Shown here: piece by piece, positions 16,453 to 25,492 of the stretch
How the letters are laid out: each line of letters begins with the position of its first letter
Numbering within the stretch: the first letter of the stretch is position 1
Assembly (NCBI RefSeq): GCF_002257585.1
Contig: NZ_CP022743.1
Location: 1,364,001-1,428,000 of the forward strand
Direction: 5' to 3'
DNA: 64,000 bases
DNA from: Mucilaginibacter xinganensis
Lineage (GTDB): Bacteria > Bacteroidota > Bacteroidia > Sphingobacteriales > Sphingobacteriaceae
Translations under genes and position numbers: made by a program
Notes under the pieces: model-generated
The model's database searches: none
What the model was told of the DNA's origin: nothing
What the model saw: the letters and a program-made list of their open reading frames with translations, nothing else

Positions 16453-17742
16453 TTACCTGTTAAACGGCTCCTCGTTAATAAAATGAAAACCACGTTTTAA
16501 AAGCAGGAAGTTGCCAAGATCCACCTTGTGCAGGCGGATCTGTACAGAATCTTTTTTCCAATTGCCCTTAAGCAGCATAACGTCTGGTTTTTGCAGTGTG
16601 TAGTCAAACACAAATTTATGCAGTGTATCTTTAAAGGTATTCAAGGTGATTTTATGCTTGATGGTGTCAAGGGCGAAGTTGTAATTCTTCATAGTATCGT
16701 TCATGTATTTAACCTGCGAATAGCGATTGCCGATCACCAGTTTGTTCCAGCGGGTGGTATCGGTGGTAAGCGGTGGCAGGGTATCATTGTTTTTTACAAA
16801 GCTTTCTACATTATAAAGGCCATATAAAGGTGGTTTTTTGGCGTTATCGCCATATTGCGCACCGGCCTGCACCGCGCTGATCATGTACCCAATAACCACG
16901 TAGGCTACTATAAGGTATTTTACGGTGATGAGGGAAATATTTTTCCACCTGGCCTTAAACCTGTGCGGCGACAGGTTTGATGGCTGTGCATCCCTGTTCA
17001 AAAAGAAAAAGTTGACCAGTCGCCTAAAATCACGCACCAGGATAAAAAGACTCATTAAAACCAAAAAGGTTGAAAGCAGCTTTACCGGTACATCAAAGCA
17101 ATAATTTATGGCCATAATATTGCCGGCAACCACCAGCCCCACTATGGCGCCCAGCGTGGTTGTTTTACGGAAAAACAGCAACAGGCCGCAGGTAAGTTCG
17201 GCCATGCCCGTAAATATATTAAACCCGGTGGAGTAACCCATATACGTCCACGCTAAACCCATTGGCGACATGGTGCCCAGCGGCTGGATGAGCCTGCCCG
17301 GGCCCGGCGCCGGAAACTGCAACTTAATTATTTTGATACTGCCGTACAATACCATGGTAATTGCCACATAATACCTTATTACCACGGTGAGCCAATAAAG
17401 CAGTTTGTTATAATTGCGGGTGTTGCGGCCGGTTATTGACCATATAACAGTTACCACAACTGATATTACCGTCATAAAAAGGATGATCACATAATCATAA
17501 GTGGTATCGCCGCTGCCGCCGGTAAATTCTGTTATAGGCTTAGCCAGGTGCAGCACATGTGCGCCAAGCCAGGGGATAAGCTTGTGAAACGGCTCGATAT
17601 ATAAATTATAAATGCCATCGTAAAAAGGAATGACCCCGTTGGGATTGAAAAATATGAAAAGGATAAAGAATAAAAAGAAAAAGCGAAAAGCAATTTTTTG
17701 CAGGGCAGACCAATACGGTGATTCGGCGGTTAAGGTTGTCAT
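16453..17742 (-). CDS. DoxX-like multi-pass membrane protein
   Basis: A 429-residue inner-membrane protein with about seven to eight hydrophobic helices (FFFLFFILFIFFNP, DYVIILFMTVISVVVTVIW, GAIVGLVVAGNIMAINYCF) and a soluble C-terminal part of about 130 residues (NKLVIGNRYSQVKYMND). The helix pattern with YGSIKIIKLQFPAPGPGRLIQP and FTGMAELTCGLLLFF fits the DoxX/DoxD-like superfamily. The physiological role is unknown. It is convergent with phoU and divergent from the histidine kinase gene. Confidence 0.7.
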   Translation of the reverse strand: MTTLTAESPYWSALQKIAFRFFFLFFILFIFFNPNGVIPFYDGIYNLYIEPFHKLIPWLGAHVLHLAKPITEFTGGSGDTTYDYVIILFMTVISVVVTVIWSITGRNTRNYNKLLYWLTVVIRYYVAITMVLYGSIKIIKLQFPAPGPGRLIQPLGTMSPMGLAWTYMGYSTGFNIFTGMAELTCGLLLFFRKTTTLGAIVGLVVAGNIMAINYCFDVPVKLLSTFLVLMSLFILVRDFRRLVNFFFLNRDAQPSNLSPHRFKARWKNISLITVKYLIVAYVVIGYMISAVQAGAQYGDNAKKPPLYGLYNVESFVKNNDTLPPLTTDTTRWNKLVIGNRYSQVKYMNDTMKNYNFALDTIKHKITLNTFKDTLHKFVFDYTLQKPDVMLLKGNWKKDSVQIRLHKVDLGNFLLLKRGFHFINEEPFNR

Positions 17743-17930
17743 ATGGGTTGTTAAGGCGGTTGACTTGTGATTATCCGCCTCTAAAATAGTGAATTACCAT
17801 TTAATAGTGAATGGTGTAGCATATATTTATAATAGAAATTAAAAAAAATAATGAGAAACAAACGTCTTGTTTTTTTGGGTTTGAGCCCAGTTTTTGACGC
17901 TAACAAGATACCATCTTTCACCGCATAAGT

Positions 17931-17960
17931 TTGTAATTAGTTTAGGTGTGTTTATCTTTA
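17931..17960 (+). promoter_or_regulatory. Promoter of the PAS histidine kinase gene
   Basis: TTG at 17931-17933, exactly 19 bases, then TATCTTTA at 17953-17960, one mismatch from TAnnTTTG. The start codon follows 24 bases downstream. Confidence 0.5.
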
Positions 17961-17983
17961 CTAATTATAAATATATTTATTTA

Positions 17984-20704
17984 ATGAATACGCAATCGCA
18001 TCGTTTCAGCAACGAAAAGCTATTAGAAATACTCGCCCTATCTCAAAATGCGACCGCTATTTATACCGGTGAAGAAATCACTATACAAGCCGCCAACAAT
18101 GTGATGATAGGTTTTTGGGGCAAGGACCGCAGCGTGATTGGCAAACCCCTGGCAGAGGCGGTACCTGAACTGGTTGGCCAGCCTTTCCTGGACATACTGA
18201 GAGAGGTATGGCGCACCGGCATTACTTACGAAGCCAAAGACGCTGAAGCTTTATTGCTGGTTGATGGAAAGCTTCAAACTTTTTACTTTGATTTTGTTTA
18301 CCGGGCGATCAATAATGAGGCAGGCGAAATTGATTGTATTTTACATACGGCAACGGATGTTACAGAATTAAACCTGGGGCGCAACCTGGTTGCCCATGCT
18401 AAGGAGCAGCAGGAGGCTTTGGAGCGCGAGCAGGTACTAAATCAAGAGTTGGGCACATCAAACGAAGAATTGAGCGCCGCCAACGAAGAACTGGCAGCCG
18501 CTATGGAGGAATTAAGCGCAACCAATGACGAGCTTCAGCTAACAAAGGACAGTCTTCAGGCATTGAATGACGAATTGGAACGCAGGGTAGCAGAACGAAC
18601 AAAAAAAGTTGAAGATCTATACCAGGAATTGGAAACCCTTAACAAGGAACTCCGTGCCTCAAACGAGGAACTCGTGAACGCCAACGAAGAATTATCTGTG
18701 AGCAGGGAAAGCCTGGAAAAACTGGTGGTTGAACTGGCGGGCAGCGAAAATAGAACAAGGAGCATTATAGAGGCTGCACCGTTCCCTATTGGTGTTTATA
18801 CCGGCAGGGAAATGCGGATTACTTTTGTCAACAAGGCTATTACCGATGTTTGGGGAAAGGGAGATAACCTGACGGGCCGGCTATATGCGGAAGTGTTGCC
18901 TGAACTTGATAACCAGGAAGTTTTTAAACAGCTGGATGACGTATATACAAGCGGGATTTCTTTCGAGGCGCGCAACCAGCGTATTGATCTGGCAGTAGAA
19001 GGCGAATTAAAAACTTTTTATTTCAATTACAATTTTACCGCCCTGCGCAACGAGGCTGGAGAGGTTTATGGGGTGATGAATACAGCCGCGGATGTAACAG
19101 ATGTGGTAGTAGCTAAACAGCAGCTGGAAAAGTATGCTTATGAACTGGCAAGTTTAAATGAGGAACTGACCGCATCCAATGAAGAACAGGTGGCGGTTAA
19201 TCTTGAACTGAAATTACTTTATGAAAAGCTAAAAATAAGCCAGGACGAACAACATGAACTCATCAATGAGCTGTCAGCAAGCGAGCGAAAATTCCGTACC
19301 CTGATCAAAAAGGCCCCTGTGGCCATTAATGTGTTCCGCACCCGGGAACTGATTATAGAAAGCGTTAATGACAAAATGCTGGAAATATGGGGAAAAACGG
19401 ACGGGGTGGAGGGCAAGACCTTTACCGAAGCTTTACCCGAAATTGCTAACCAGCCCTTTATTGAAATTTTAAGAGCAGTATTTGAAACAGGTGAACCTTA
19501 TTACGGATTGGAAAATAAAGCCGTTATTATTAAAGACGGCATACCCGAAGACCGTTATTTTAATTTCATTTATCAGCCGATAGCTGAAAAAGACGGCAGC
19601 GTTGGCAGTGTTTTACAGGTAGTTACCGAGGTTACCGACCAGGTTAATTCCAAACGGGAAATTGCCGAAGTAAATACCCGGCTTAATATAGCCATTGAAG
19701 CAGGGGGGCTCGGATCAACAGAAGTAGATCTGGCTACCGGTAAAATGGAATGCAACGAACAATTTAAAAAATACTTTGGCCGTACCAGTGATCAGCCGTT
19801 TACATATACCGACCTTTTTGAAGCCATGCTGCCGCAATATCGAAAAAAGGTAAAAGCGCTGGTTGCCACTGCTATCGAAAAAAATAGCCTTTACGAATCT
19901 CAATACGAAGTTGCGTGGCCGGACGGATCTATCCATTGGATCAGCGCGCATGGCAGGGCCCGCTACGATAACAATGGTAATGCGATAAAAATGGTGGGTA
20001 TCATTTCAGATATAACAGAGGCCAAGGCAGATGAACAACGCAAAAATGATTTTATTGGGATGGTGAGCCATGAGTTGAAAACCCCATTAACCTCGTTAAC
20101 CGCATATATGCAGATACTGCAGGCGAAAGCCAGGAAAAATAGCGACAATTTTGCCTCGGGCGCTTTAGATATGGCCAATAAGCAGGTGAAAAAAATGACG
20201 ACGATGATCAACGGATTTCTGAATGTGTCAAGGCTCGAATCCGGGAAGATCCATATCGACAGCCAGCGTTTTGACATGGCCGGGCTGGTGAAAGAGATTG
20301 AGGAAGAATCTGCTGTTACCATCACCAGCCACAATGTAATATTTGCGCCGGTTGAAGAAACCCCGGTTTACGCGGATCGTGATAAGATTGGACAGGTTAT
20401 CAATAATTTCATAAGTAATGCAGTAAAATATTCACCGATGGGCTCTACCATCCATATTGCCTGCCTATCTGGTGACGGTTCGGTACAGGTATCGGTACAG
20501 GACGAAGGAAGAGGGATTTCGCCTGAAGATCAGCAAAAACTGTTTGAGCGTTATTACCGGGTGAAAGACCAGCCGGCAACTATTTCAGGATTTGGCATTG
20601 GTTTGTATGTATGTGCCGAAATAATAAACCGGCATAACGGTAACATCTGGCTGGAGAGCGAGCCGGATAAAGGTTCAACATTCTATTTTAGCCTGCCTGT
20701 GTAA
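17984..20704 (+). CDS. Four-PAS sensor histidine kinase
   Basis: A 906-residue soluble kinase. PAS-like domains lie at about 15-125, 250-365, 430-545 and 560-675, the last of PAS_3 type (WPDGSIHWISAHGRARYD). Long coiled coils (NEELSAANEELAAAMEEL) link the first domains. The HisKA box has H696 in MVSHELKTPLTSL. The ATPase domain has N-box VINNFISNAVKYSP, G1 DEGRGIS and G2 GFGIGLYV. It lacks a transmembrane segment, so it should sense a cytoplasmic signal. There is no adjacent response regulator. The ATG at 17984 is preferred to a TTG/ATG-type extension 30 codons upstream. Confidence 0.9.
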   Translation: MNTQSHRFSNEKLLEILALSQNATAIYTGEEITIQAANNVMIGFWGKDRSVIGKPLAEAVPELVGQPFLDILREVWRTGITYEAKDAEALLLVDGKLQTFYFDFVYRAINNEAGEIDCILHTATDVTELNLGRNLVAHAKEQQEALEREQVLNQELGTSNEELSAANEELAAAMEELSATNDELQLTKDSLQALNDELERRVAERTKKVEDLYQELETLNKELRASNEELVNANEELSVSRESLEKLVVELAGSENRTRSIIEAAPFPIGVYTGREMRITFVNKAITDVWGKGDNLTGRLYAEVLPELDNQEVFKQLDDVYTSGISFEARNQRIDLAVEGELKTFYFNYNFTALRNEAGEVYGVMNTAADVTDVVVAKQQLEKYAYELASLNEELTASNEEQVAVNLELKLLYEKLKISQDEQHELINELSASERKFRTLIKKAPVAINVFRTRELIIESVNDKMLEIWGKTDGVEGKTFTEALPEIANQPFIEILRAVFETGEPYYGLENKAVIIKDGIPEDRYFNFIYQPIAEKDGSVGSVLQVVTEVTDQVNSKREIAEVNTRLNIAIEAGGLGSTEVDLATGKMECNEQFKKYFGRTSDQPFTYTDLFEAMLPQYRKKVKALVATAIEKNSLYESQYEVAWPDGSIHWISAHGRARYDNNGNAIKMVGIISDITEAKADEQRKNDFIGMVSHELKTPLTSLTAYMQILQAKARKNSDNFASGALDMANKQVKKMTTMINGFLNVSRLESGKIHIDSQRFDMAGLVKEIEEESAVTITSHNVIFAPVEETPVYADRDKIGQVINNFISNAVKYSPMGSTIHIACLSGDGSVQVSVQDEGRGISPEDQQKLFERYYRVKDQPATISGFGIGLYVCAEIINRHNGNIWLESEPDKGSTFYFSLPV

Positions 20705-20886
20705 TACTGCAAAGCGGAGACGTTTTACAGGTTTGATAAGCGCCCCCCCCCATGATAGGAAATTACTGAAAACGCGCTGCACAATGATGTGTTTAACCCG
20801 TATTAATATTGTATTGATTATAAGTATAATACGTAATTTTTTATCTATTTTTAAGTCGATTTTTTTATCAAGCTATACCTTTAAAT

Positions 20887-21291
20887 ATGAAAAAAGTAAC
20901 CGGCCTTGGCGGCGTATTTTTTAAATGCGATGACCCTAAAGGCATGAACGAATGGTATGCCAAAAACCTGGGATTGGGAACCAGCGAATACGGAACAACG
21001 TTTGAGTGGCGGCAGGATGATGATCCGTCAAAAAAAGGATCTACATCGTGGTGCACGTTTCCGAAGGATACCAAATATTTTGATCCATCGGCCAAGCCGT
21101 TTATGATTAATTACCGGGTAGAAAACATTGTTGAGTTGCTGGAAGAACTAAAAAAAGAAAACGTGACCATTGTTGACGAGATTGCGGAATATGATTATGG
21201 CAAATTTGTGCATGTGCTTGATCCGGAAGGAAACGTTATTGAGCTTTGGGAGCCGGCGGATGAGTCGGATGAGGCGGACGCAGCAGGATAG
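20887..21291 (+). CDS. VOC (glyoxalase/bleomycin-resistance) family protein
   Basis: A 134-residue protein with two beta-alpha-beta-beta-beta modules. The N-terminal module has GLGGVFFKCDDPKGMNEWYAKNLG and the C-terminal module ends in KFVHVLDPEGNVIELWEPA, the usual metal-site region. These small proteins act on metal-chelated substrates. The particular reaction cannot be told. The acidic tail (ADESDEADAAG) is unusual. It stands alone, about 180 bases after the histidine kinase gene. Confidence 0.85.
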   Translation: MKKVTGLGGVFFKCDDPKGMNEWYAKNLGLGTSEYGTTFEWRQDDDPSKKGSTSWCTFPKDTKYFDPSAKPFMINYRVENIVELLEELKKENVTIVDEIAEYDYGKFVHVLDPEGNVIELWEPADESDEADAAG

Positions 21292-21387
21292 AACAGGGCT
21301 GCCATCGTATTAAATTTACCTGCTATGGGATAATACCAGTTGCGTTGCGGGAACGCCCTGCGGGGATATAGTTTAAATAAACTTCCG

Positions 21388-21519
21388 CGTTTCAATGATA
21401 CTTTCCTGCTTTTAACCAAAGCCTGTAATGCCTGCCACCAAACTACACATCACCAGTTTAATGTGATCAGGGTGCCCGATACCCCACCTTTTAACAACCA
21501 GGAATTTAAAGTTAAGTAA
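21388..21519 (+). pseudogene. Remnant of a c-type cytochrome domain protein
   Basis: In one frame the bases encode RFNDTFLLLTKACNACH, then QTTHHQFNVIRVPDTPPFNN and QEFKVK with a stop at 21517-21519. CNACH is a perfect CXXCH heme motif, and the following proline-rich end is typical of Bacteroidota cytochrome c-like tails. Upstream the frame meets a stop at 21331-21333 with no start or signal peptide, so the 5' part has been lost. It lies between the VOC gene and a lipoprotein gene. Confidence 0.6.
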
Positions 21520-21640
21520 GCGAATAAGGCGCCATTAAATAGGGGGTAATGATTATCTGGCTGAATGATAAAGCACTGTAGCGAAATGTTTAGTGCTTCC
21601 GTATTGATAATAAACACAACCGGATCTAAATTATCATCAA

Positions 21641-22060
21641 ATGAAAACCCTAATCCGCATCATCATAATAGGCAGCTTTATTGCTTTTTTAAATGCCTGT
21701 AAAAAGGATAATAATGGCGGCAATAATCAAATTACCGGTAAATGGAACATTGTAAAAGATTCAACTTATGTTGGTGTCGGTACTTCAAACCAACTGGTTG
21801 TTTACAACGGGCAACCAGGCGACTACTTTGATTTTAGAACCAATGGGAATGTTTATACCAAAGAAGGCGCGGTTTTAGATACTTTAAGCTACACTGTTAA
21901 AACGCCGGGCCAAATTATCATCAGTAAATTTGGTATTGTGTCCAACGGTGTACCCCCAGTGAGTAGTTTTTTGCTTACGGCGCATACTGCAAGTATTATT
22001 GCTCCCAGTTTTCTTACTCCCGGCGGGCAGTTCGGCAGGGAGGTGAATTTAACGCGTTAG
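21641..22060 (+). CDS. Lipocalin-like lipoprotein
   Basis: A 139-residue lipoprotein with lipobox cysteine C20 (FLNAC). The mature part begins a calycin-like pattern (ITGKWNIVKDSTYVG, YFDFRTNGNVYTKEG, LDTLSYTV) found in many small Bacteroidota lipocalin-like lipoproteins. Ligand unknown. It probably faces the periplasm. No operon partner is apparent. Confidence 0.7.
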   Translation: MKTLIRIIIIGSFIAFLNACKKDNNGGNNQITGKWNIVKDSTYVGVGTSNQLVVYNGQPGDYFDFRTNGNVYTKEGAVLDTLSYTVKTPGQIIISKFGIVSNGVPPVSSFLLTAHTASIIAPSFLTPGGQFGREVNLTR

Positions 22061-22101
22061 CAATAACAAAGCACCGTAATCACAAGGCATTAGTTGATAC
22101 T

Positions 22102-22515
22102 TTATAAATTAGCGATTACAAAAGCATGGGCATAGGTTTTTATCAGCTCGCGTACCCACCTGAATTCGTCTAAAACCTGTTCGGCGCTGCCAGTTGCCTT
22201 TGCCGGATCTGGAAAGTTGTGGTGAAACCGCTTAACATTGCCTGGGAAAAACGGGCAGGCTTCATTCGCATTATCGCACACAGTTATTACATAATCAAAG
22301 GGAATATCGATGTATTCGTCAACATGGTTTGAGGTATGCAGGCTAATATCTATCCCGTCTTCGGCCATTACCTGTATAGCTTTGGGGTTTACGCCGTGTG
22401 TTTCAATACCGGCGCTGTAAATGTTTGCTTTATTGGCTGCAAAATGTCTCAAATATCCTTCTGCAATCTGGCTGCGGCAACTGTTGCCGGTGCATAATAC
22501 CAGTACGTTTTTCAT
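22102..22515 (-). CDS. arsC: Thioredoxin-coupled arsenate reductase
   Basis: A 137-residue enzyme of the low-molecular-weight phosphatase fold. The P-loop is [15 protein letters not shown] with the nucleophilic cysteine C8. The two resolving cysteines are in [15 protein letters not shown]. It reduces arsenate to arsenite for export. Its start overlaps the end of acr3 by 4 bases, and it is the last gene of the ars operon. Confidence 0.93.
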   Translation of the reverse strand: MKNVLVLCTGNSCRSQIAEGYLRHFAANKANIYSAGIETHGVNPKAIQVMAEDGIDISLHTSNHVDEYIDIPFDYVITVCDNANEACPFFPGNVKRFHHNFPDPAKATGSAEQVLDEFRWVRELIKTYAHAFVIANL

Positions 22516-23597
22516 GAAATAGCTGTTTTTGTTTTTGTTGGATAATATTTTTTACGCAGCCAAAAAGCCACATTCACCAATGCTATTAGTGCGGGCACTT
22601 CTACCAGCGGGCCTATCACCCCCGCAAAAGCCTCACCAGAGTTAATGCCGAATACCCCGATGGCGACCGCGATGGCCAGTTCAAAATTATTACCTGTGGC
22701 TGTAAATGCAATGGAAGTGCTGCGCGAATAGTCGGCACCGAATGATTTACCGATGAAAAAGCTGAGCAGGAACATAATGGTAAAGTACACCACTAACGGA
22801 ATTGCAATTCGTACCACATCCAAAGGAATGTGAACGATCAGGTTTCCCTTAAGGCTAAACATTACCACAATAGTAAACAACAGGGCGACAAGGGTAATTG
22901 GGGAAATGAACGGAACATATTTATTTTGGAACCATTCTTCGCCTTTAAGTTTTATCAGCGTATAACGGCTGATGATTCCCGCTGCAAACGGAATGCCTAA
23001 ATAAATGCCTACGCTTTTTGCTATTTCCAATATGGTAATATTTACCACCAGGCCCTTAAACCCGAAGAACGGCGGCAATACGGTGATAAATACGTAAGCA
23101 TAAACGCTGTATAGCAGTACCTGGAAAATGCTGTTCAGTGCAATTAAGCCTGCCGCATACTCCCGGTTTCCTTCGGCAAGCTCATTCCAAACCACTACCA
23201 TTGCAATACACCTTGCCAGCCCAATTAAAATAAGCCCCACCATGTAAGCGGGATAGGCATGCAGGAAAATAAGCGCTAAAAAGAACATCAGGATGGGACC
23301 GACCACCCAGTTTAATACCAGTGATGCACTTAATACTTTGGTGTCTTTAAATACTTCGTGCATATTTTCGTACTTAACTTTGGCCAGTGGCGGGTACATC
23401 ATCAGGATGAGGCCTATTGCCAGCGGGATATTGGTAGTGCCACTTGAATAAGAATTTATAAAGGCCGATGAAGCCGGGATAAAGTACCCCACGGCTACGC
23501 CAATGGCCATGGCCAGAAAGATCCAAAGGGTTAAATATCGATCCAGAAACCCTAACTTTTTACGTTCGGCCACGGGGGCACAGTTGTTTGCACTCAT
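22512..23597 (-). CDS. acr3: Arsenite efflux transporter, ACR3 family
   Basis: A 361-residue inner-membrane protein with ten predicted helices. The family's essential cysteine is present in [17 protein letters not shown], and [16 protein letters not shown] is the second conserved signature. It exports arsenite (and possibly antimonite). Its start codon overlaps the arsN2 stop by one base and its end overlaps arsC by four, showing tight coupling. Confidence 0.95.
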   Translation of the reverse strand: MSANNCAPVAERKKLGFLDRYLTLWIFLAMAIGVAVGYFIPASSAFINSYSSGTTNIPLAIGLILMMYPPLAKVKYENMHEVFKDTKVLSASLVLNWVVGPILMFFLALIFLHAYPAYMVGLILIGLARCIAMVVVWNELAEGNREYAAGLIALNSIFQVLLYSVYAYVFITVLPPFFGFKGLVVNITILEIAKSVGIYLGIPFAAGIISRYTLIKLKGEEWFQNKYVPFISPITLVALLFTIVVMFSLKGNLIVHIPLDVVRIAIPLVVYFTIMFLLSFFIGKSFGADYSRSTSIAFTATGNNFELAIAVAIGVFGINSGEAFAGVIGPLVEVPALIALVNVAFWLRKKYYPTKTKTAIS

Positions 23598-24031
23598 TAT
23601 TGTTTGTTAACTAATTTCTGCATCACGATAGCCGACTGCGGGCATACATGGCTAAACTCTGATGATTGTTGTATTGCTGCCGGCACACCTGCACGGGTAA
23701 TGGCCTCATAACCTTTACGGGCAAAGTATGCGGGAGCGGTTTCTGTAAGCAGGTAAATGGCCTTTATGTTTTTTGAAGCCGCAAGGGCTTCTGCCTGTTT
23801 CAGCAAATCATCTGCAATACCACGGTTTCGGAATGCCTTATCTACAGCAAGCGAGCGCAGCAAGCCATAATCGCCATAAATTTCAAGTCCGGCCACGCCT
23901 GTCAGGTTACCGTTCTGCGTGGAAACGACAAAGTTCTCCAATGAGTGGGGCAGATCCGCAACCGGTAGCTTTTCTGCAGTTAATAATGCAATGATATGCC
24001 CGCGGTAGTTTTCAGCTTGTTCTGTTTTCAT
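23597..24031 (-). CDS. arsN2: ArsN2-like GNAT acetyltransferase
   Basis: A 144-residue GNAT protein with acetyl-CoA loop [18 protein letters not shown] and a C-terminal half ([19 protein letters not shown]) typical of ArsN2. It has been linked to acetylation of arsenic-containing compounds, with the precise substrate still inferred. The ATG at 24031 is preferred to an upstream start that would run into the DUF6428 gene. It is co-directional with and coupled to acr3. Confidence 0.85.
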   Translation of the reverse strand: MKTEQAENYRGHIIALLTAEKLPVADLPHSLENFVVSTQNGNLTGVAGLEIYGDYGLLRSLAVDKAFRNRGIADDLLKQAEALAASKNIKAIYLLTETAPAYFARKGYEAITRAGVPAAIQQSSEFSHVCPQSAIVMQKLVNKQ

Positions 24032-24041
24032 TATTTTATTA

Positions 24042-24608
24042 TTAGCAGCAGCCACCACCTGGCGTGCAGCAACTTTCTGCCGCCGAGGCAAGGTTCTTTA
24101 ACTGAACTTTAGGTTTCTCAACAGCGGGGGTACAGCATTCGTCTCCGCTGGCGGTTGTGCCGCAGCTGCCACCGCGCTCAATGGCTTTGCATTGTACCGT
24201 ATCCGGGCGAAGATCAACCAGCAGGTTATTGCCACTAACGGTAATTTCATTAGGATACATTTGGCGGGTATCAAATTCTGAGTTGCCGAATTCAATTTTT
24301 ACAGTGGCGTTTGTATCCAGCGGCAACATTTTTTCAACCACGTTAATTATAGACAATGCTTTATCAACCTGCATTGCCCGGTCCTGCTGGCCGCCGGCCG
24401 GTTCCCAAAGCTGCACAATTACTTCGGTCCATTTATTCATAACGCCGCCGCAATCAACTGAAGTAATGGGGGCTAGTTTAATTTCGGTGATATGGTAGGA
24501 GGCATCAACCCATTTATTTTCGGCATACTGAAATTGCAGCTCCAGTCCGGGATTTTGTACCAGGGCTGCTTTGAAAGTTCCCCAGGTTAGTGATGATGTA
24601 TTGTTCAT
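24042..24608 (-). CDS. DUF6428 family protein with Cys-rich tail
   Basis: A 188-residue soluble protein matching DUF6428 (SLTWGTFKAALVQ, FQYAENKWVDASYHITEIKL, CGGVMNKWTEVIVQLWEP). The C-terminal 50 residues hold several vicinal cysteine pairs (GDECCTPA, SCCTPGGGCC) suited to binding arsenite or other soft metals. It lies second in the ars operon, with an operator-like palindrome 17 bases upstream of its start. A metal-buffering or chaperone role is inferred. Confidence 0.8.
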   Translation of the reverse strand: MNNTSSLTWGTFKAALVQNPGLELQFQYAENKWVDASYHITEIKLAPITSVDCGGVMNKWTEVIVQLWEPAGGQQDRAMQVDKALSIINVVEKMLPLDTNATVKIEFGNSEFDTRQMYPNEITVSGNNLLVDLRPDTVQCKAIERGGSCGTTASGDECCTPAVEKPKVQLKNLASAAESCCTPGGGCC

Positions 24609-24624
24609 GATATTTACTGTTTAA

Positions 24625-24645
24625 TTGTAATATTACGATGAATGG
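24625..24645. promoter_or_regulatory. ArsR operator copy 2
   Basis: The stretch carries TTGTAATATTACGATGAATGG-type sequence matching the copy at 24994-25014 at 18 of 21 positions. Its core is the imperfect palindrome ATCGTAATATTACAAT (minus strand). It lies between arsR and the DUF6428 gene, so it probably forms an internal ArsR-controlled promoter. Confidence 0.65.
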
Positions 24646-24657
24646 TTTCAAATTTTT

Positions 24658-24987
24658 TTAACAGCAGTTAGGTTTGGTATCAGCTAAATTTAAAAAGTTG
24701 TTCAACTGTGTTTTTAGCAGGCCCCATGCTTTGGGTTCAATACAATAACAAACACTTACCCCTTCAATAGTTCCCTGGATGAGCCCTGCAGACTTTAACT
24801 CTTTTAAATGCTGTGATATAGTGGCCTGTGCCAGTCCAAGTTCAATAGAAAGATCACCGCAGATACAGGCATTAGCAGCCATTATTTGCTGTAAAATAGC
24901 AATGCGGGCCGGGTGCGCCAGGGCCTTTAGCATAATGGCCAGCCTGTTTTGCTCGTCGGTAAATATTTCTGTTTTAGTTAAGCCCAT
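24658..24987 (-). CDS. arsR: ArsR/SmtB family arsenic-responsive repressor
   Basis: A 109-residue winged-helix repressor. The metal-site motif CICGDL (CxCxxL) in the third helix matches type-1 arsenite sensors. The recognition helix is ATISQHLKELKSAG. Extra cysteines (VCYCIE, NCC at the end) may help metal capture. The ATG at 24987 is preferred; a TTG 12 bases upstream lies inside the operator. Confidence 0.92.
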   Translation of the reverse strand: MGLTKTEIFTDEQNRLAIMLKALAHPARIAILQQIMAANACICGDLSIELGLAQATISQHLKELKSAGLIQGTIEGVSVCYCIEPKAWGLLKTQLNNFLNLADTKPNCC

Positions 24988-24993
24988 ATTATA

Positions 24994-25014
24994 TTGCAAT
25001 ATTACGATGGATTG
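24994..25014. promoter_or_regulatory. ArsR operator copy 1
   Basis: The imperfect palindrome ATCGTAATATTGCAAT (minus strand) lies immediately before arsR. Its near-identical repeat is at 24625-24645. Autoregulation by ArsR is inferred. Confidence 0.7.
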
Positions 25015-25131
25015 CTGAGATTAGCAAGCGTTCAGTGATAAATAATTACTGGATTTATTATGGTAGTTTTAAGTCTATAGTGTTAATTAAAATTTGTTTT
25101 TTAATATTATAAGCTTAACGAAATGAATTGA

Positions 25132-25446
25132 GGTGTCATAATTTGTGATACCCGCCAATAATATATAAAAGGCAACGGCGGGATATCACAACAAAGCCGA
25201 TGTATAAATTATGTATAGCTTCTGCAAAACAAAGAGGTATTAACCAAGCCGAAGCAGGGGTTCTCTGCTTGTACCAGTGGAAATGATGGATTGTAGCTAA
25301 TTTTTGTCACATAGTAAATAATTTACTGTTTTATACTTTTAGGTAGTCGCAAATTGCGACCGCTTTAATTTTTAAGATCACAATTTGGGATATCCGATTT
25401 CTGACGATTTTATTTGGTGGAGTTAGGTATCACAATTTGTGATACC
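25132..25446. promoter_or_regulatory. Cluster of TCxCAA-x-TTGxGA palindromes upstream of ORF6N gene
   Basis: At least five related sites are present: 25132-25152; a half site at 25182-25191 (GATATCACAA); 25346-25360 (GTCGCAAATTGCGAC, perfect); 25376-25395; and 25426-25446 (perfect 10-base arms GGTATCACAA around one T). A sixth match is inside the gene at 25705-25725. The arms around 25143-25189 also form a CCCGCC/GGCGGG hairpin. There is no other supported gene in the 505 bases between arsR and the ORF6N gene. Confidence 0.6.
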
Positions 25447-25492
25447 TTTAAATATTGCTGCAAGACCTATCGTTACAACATAATACACATAT

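Noticed and set aside
17894-17983. Upstream start for the four-PAS kinase
   Set aside because: It would place the start codon before the good TTG-N19-TATCTTTA promoter.
25200-25286. A 28-codon frame among the ORF6N palindromes
   Set aside because: Too short and unsupported; the sequence around it is regulatory-looking.
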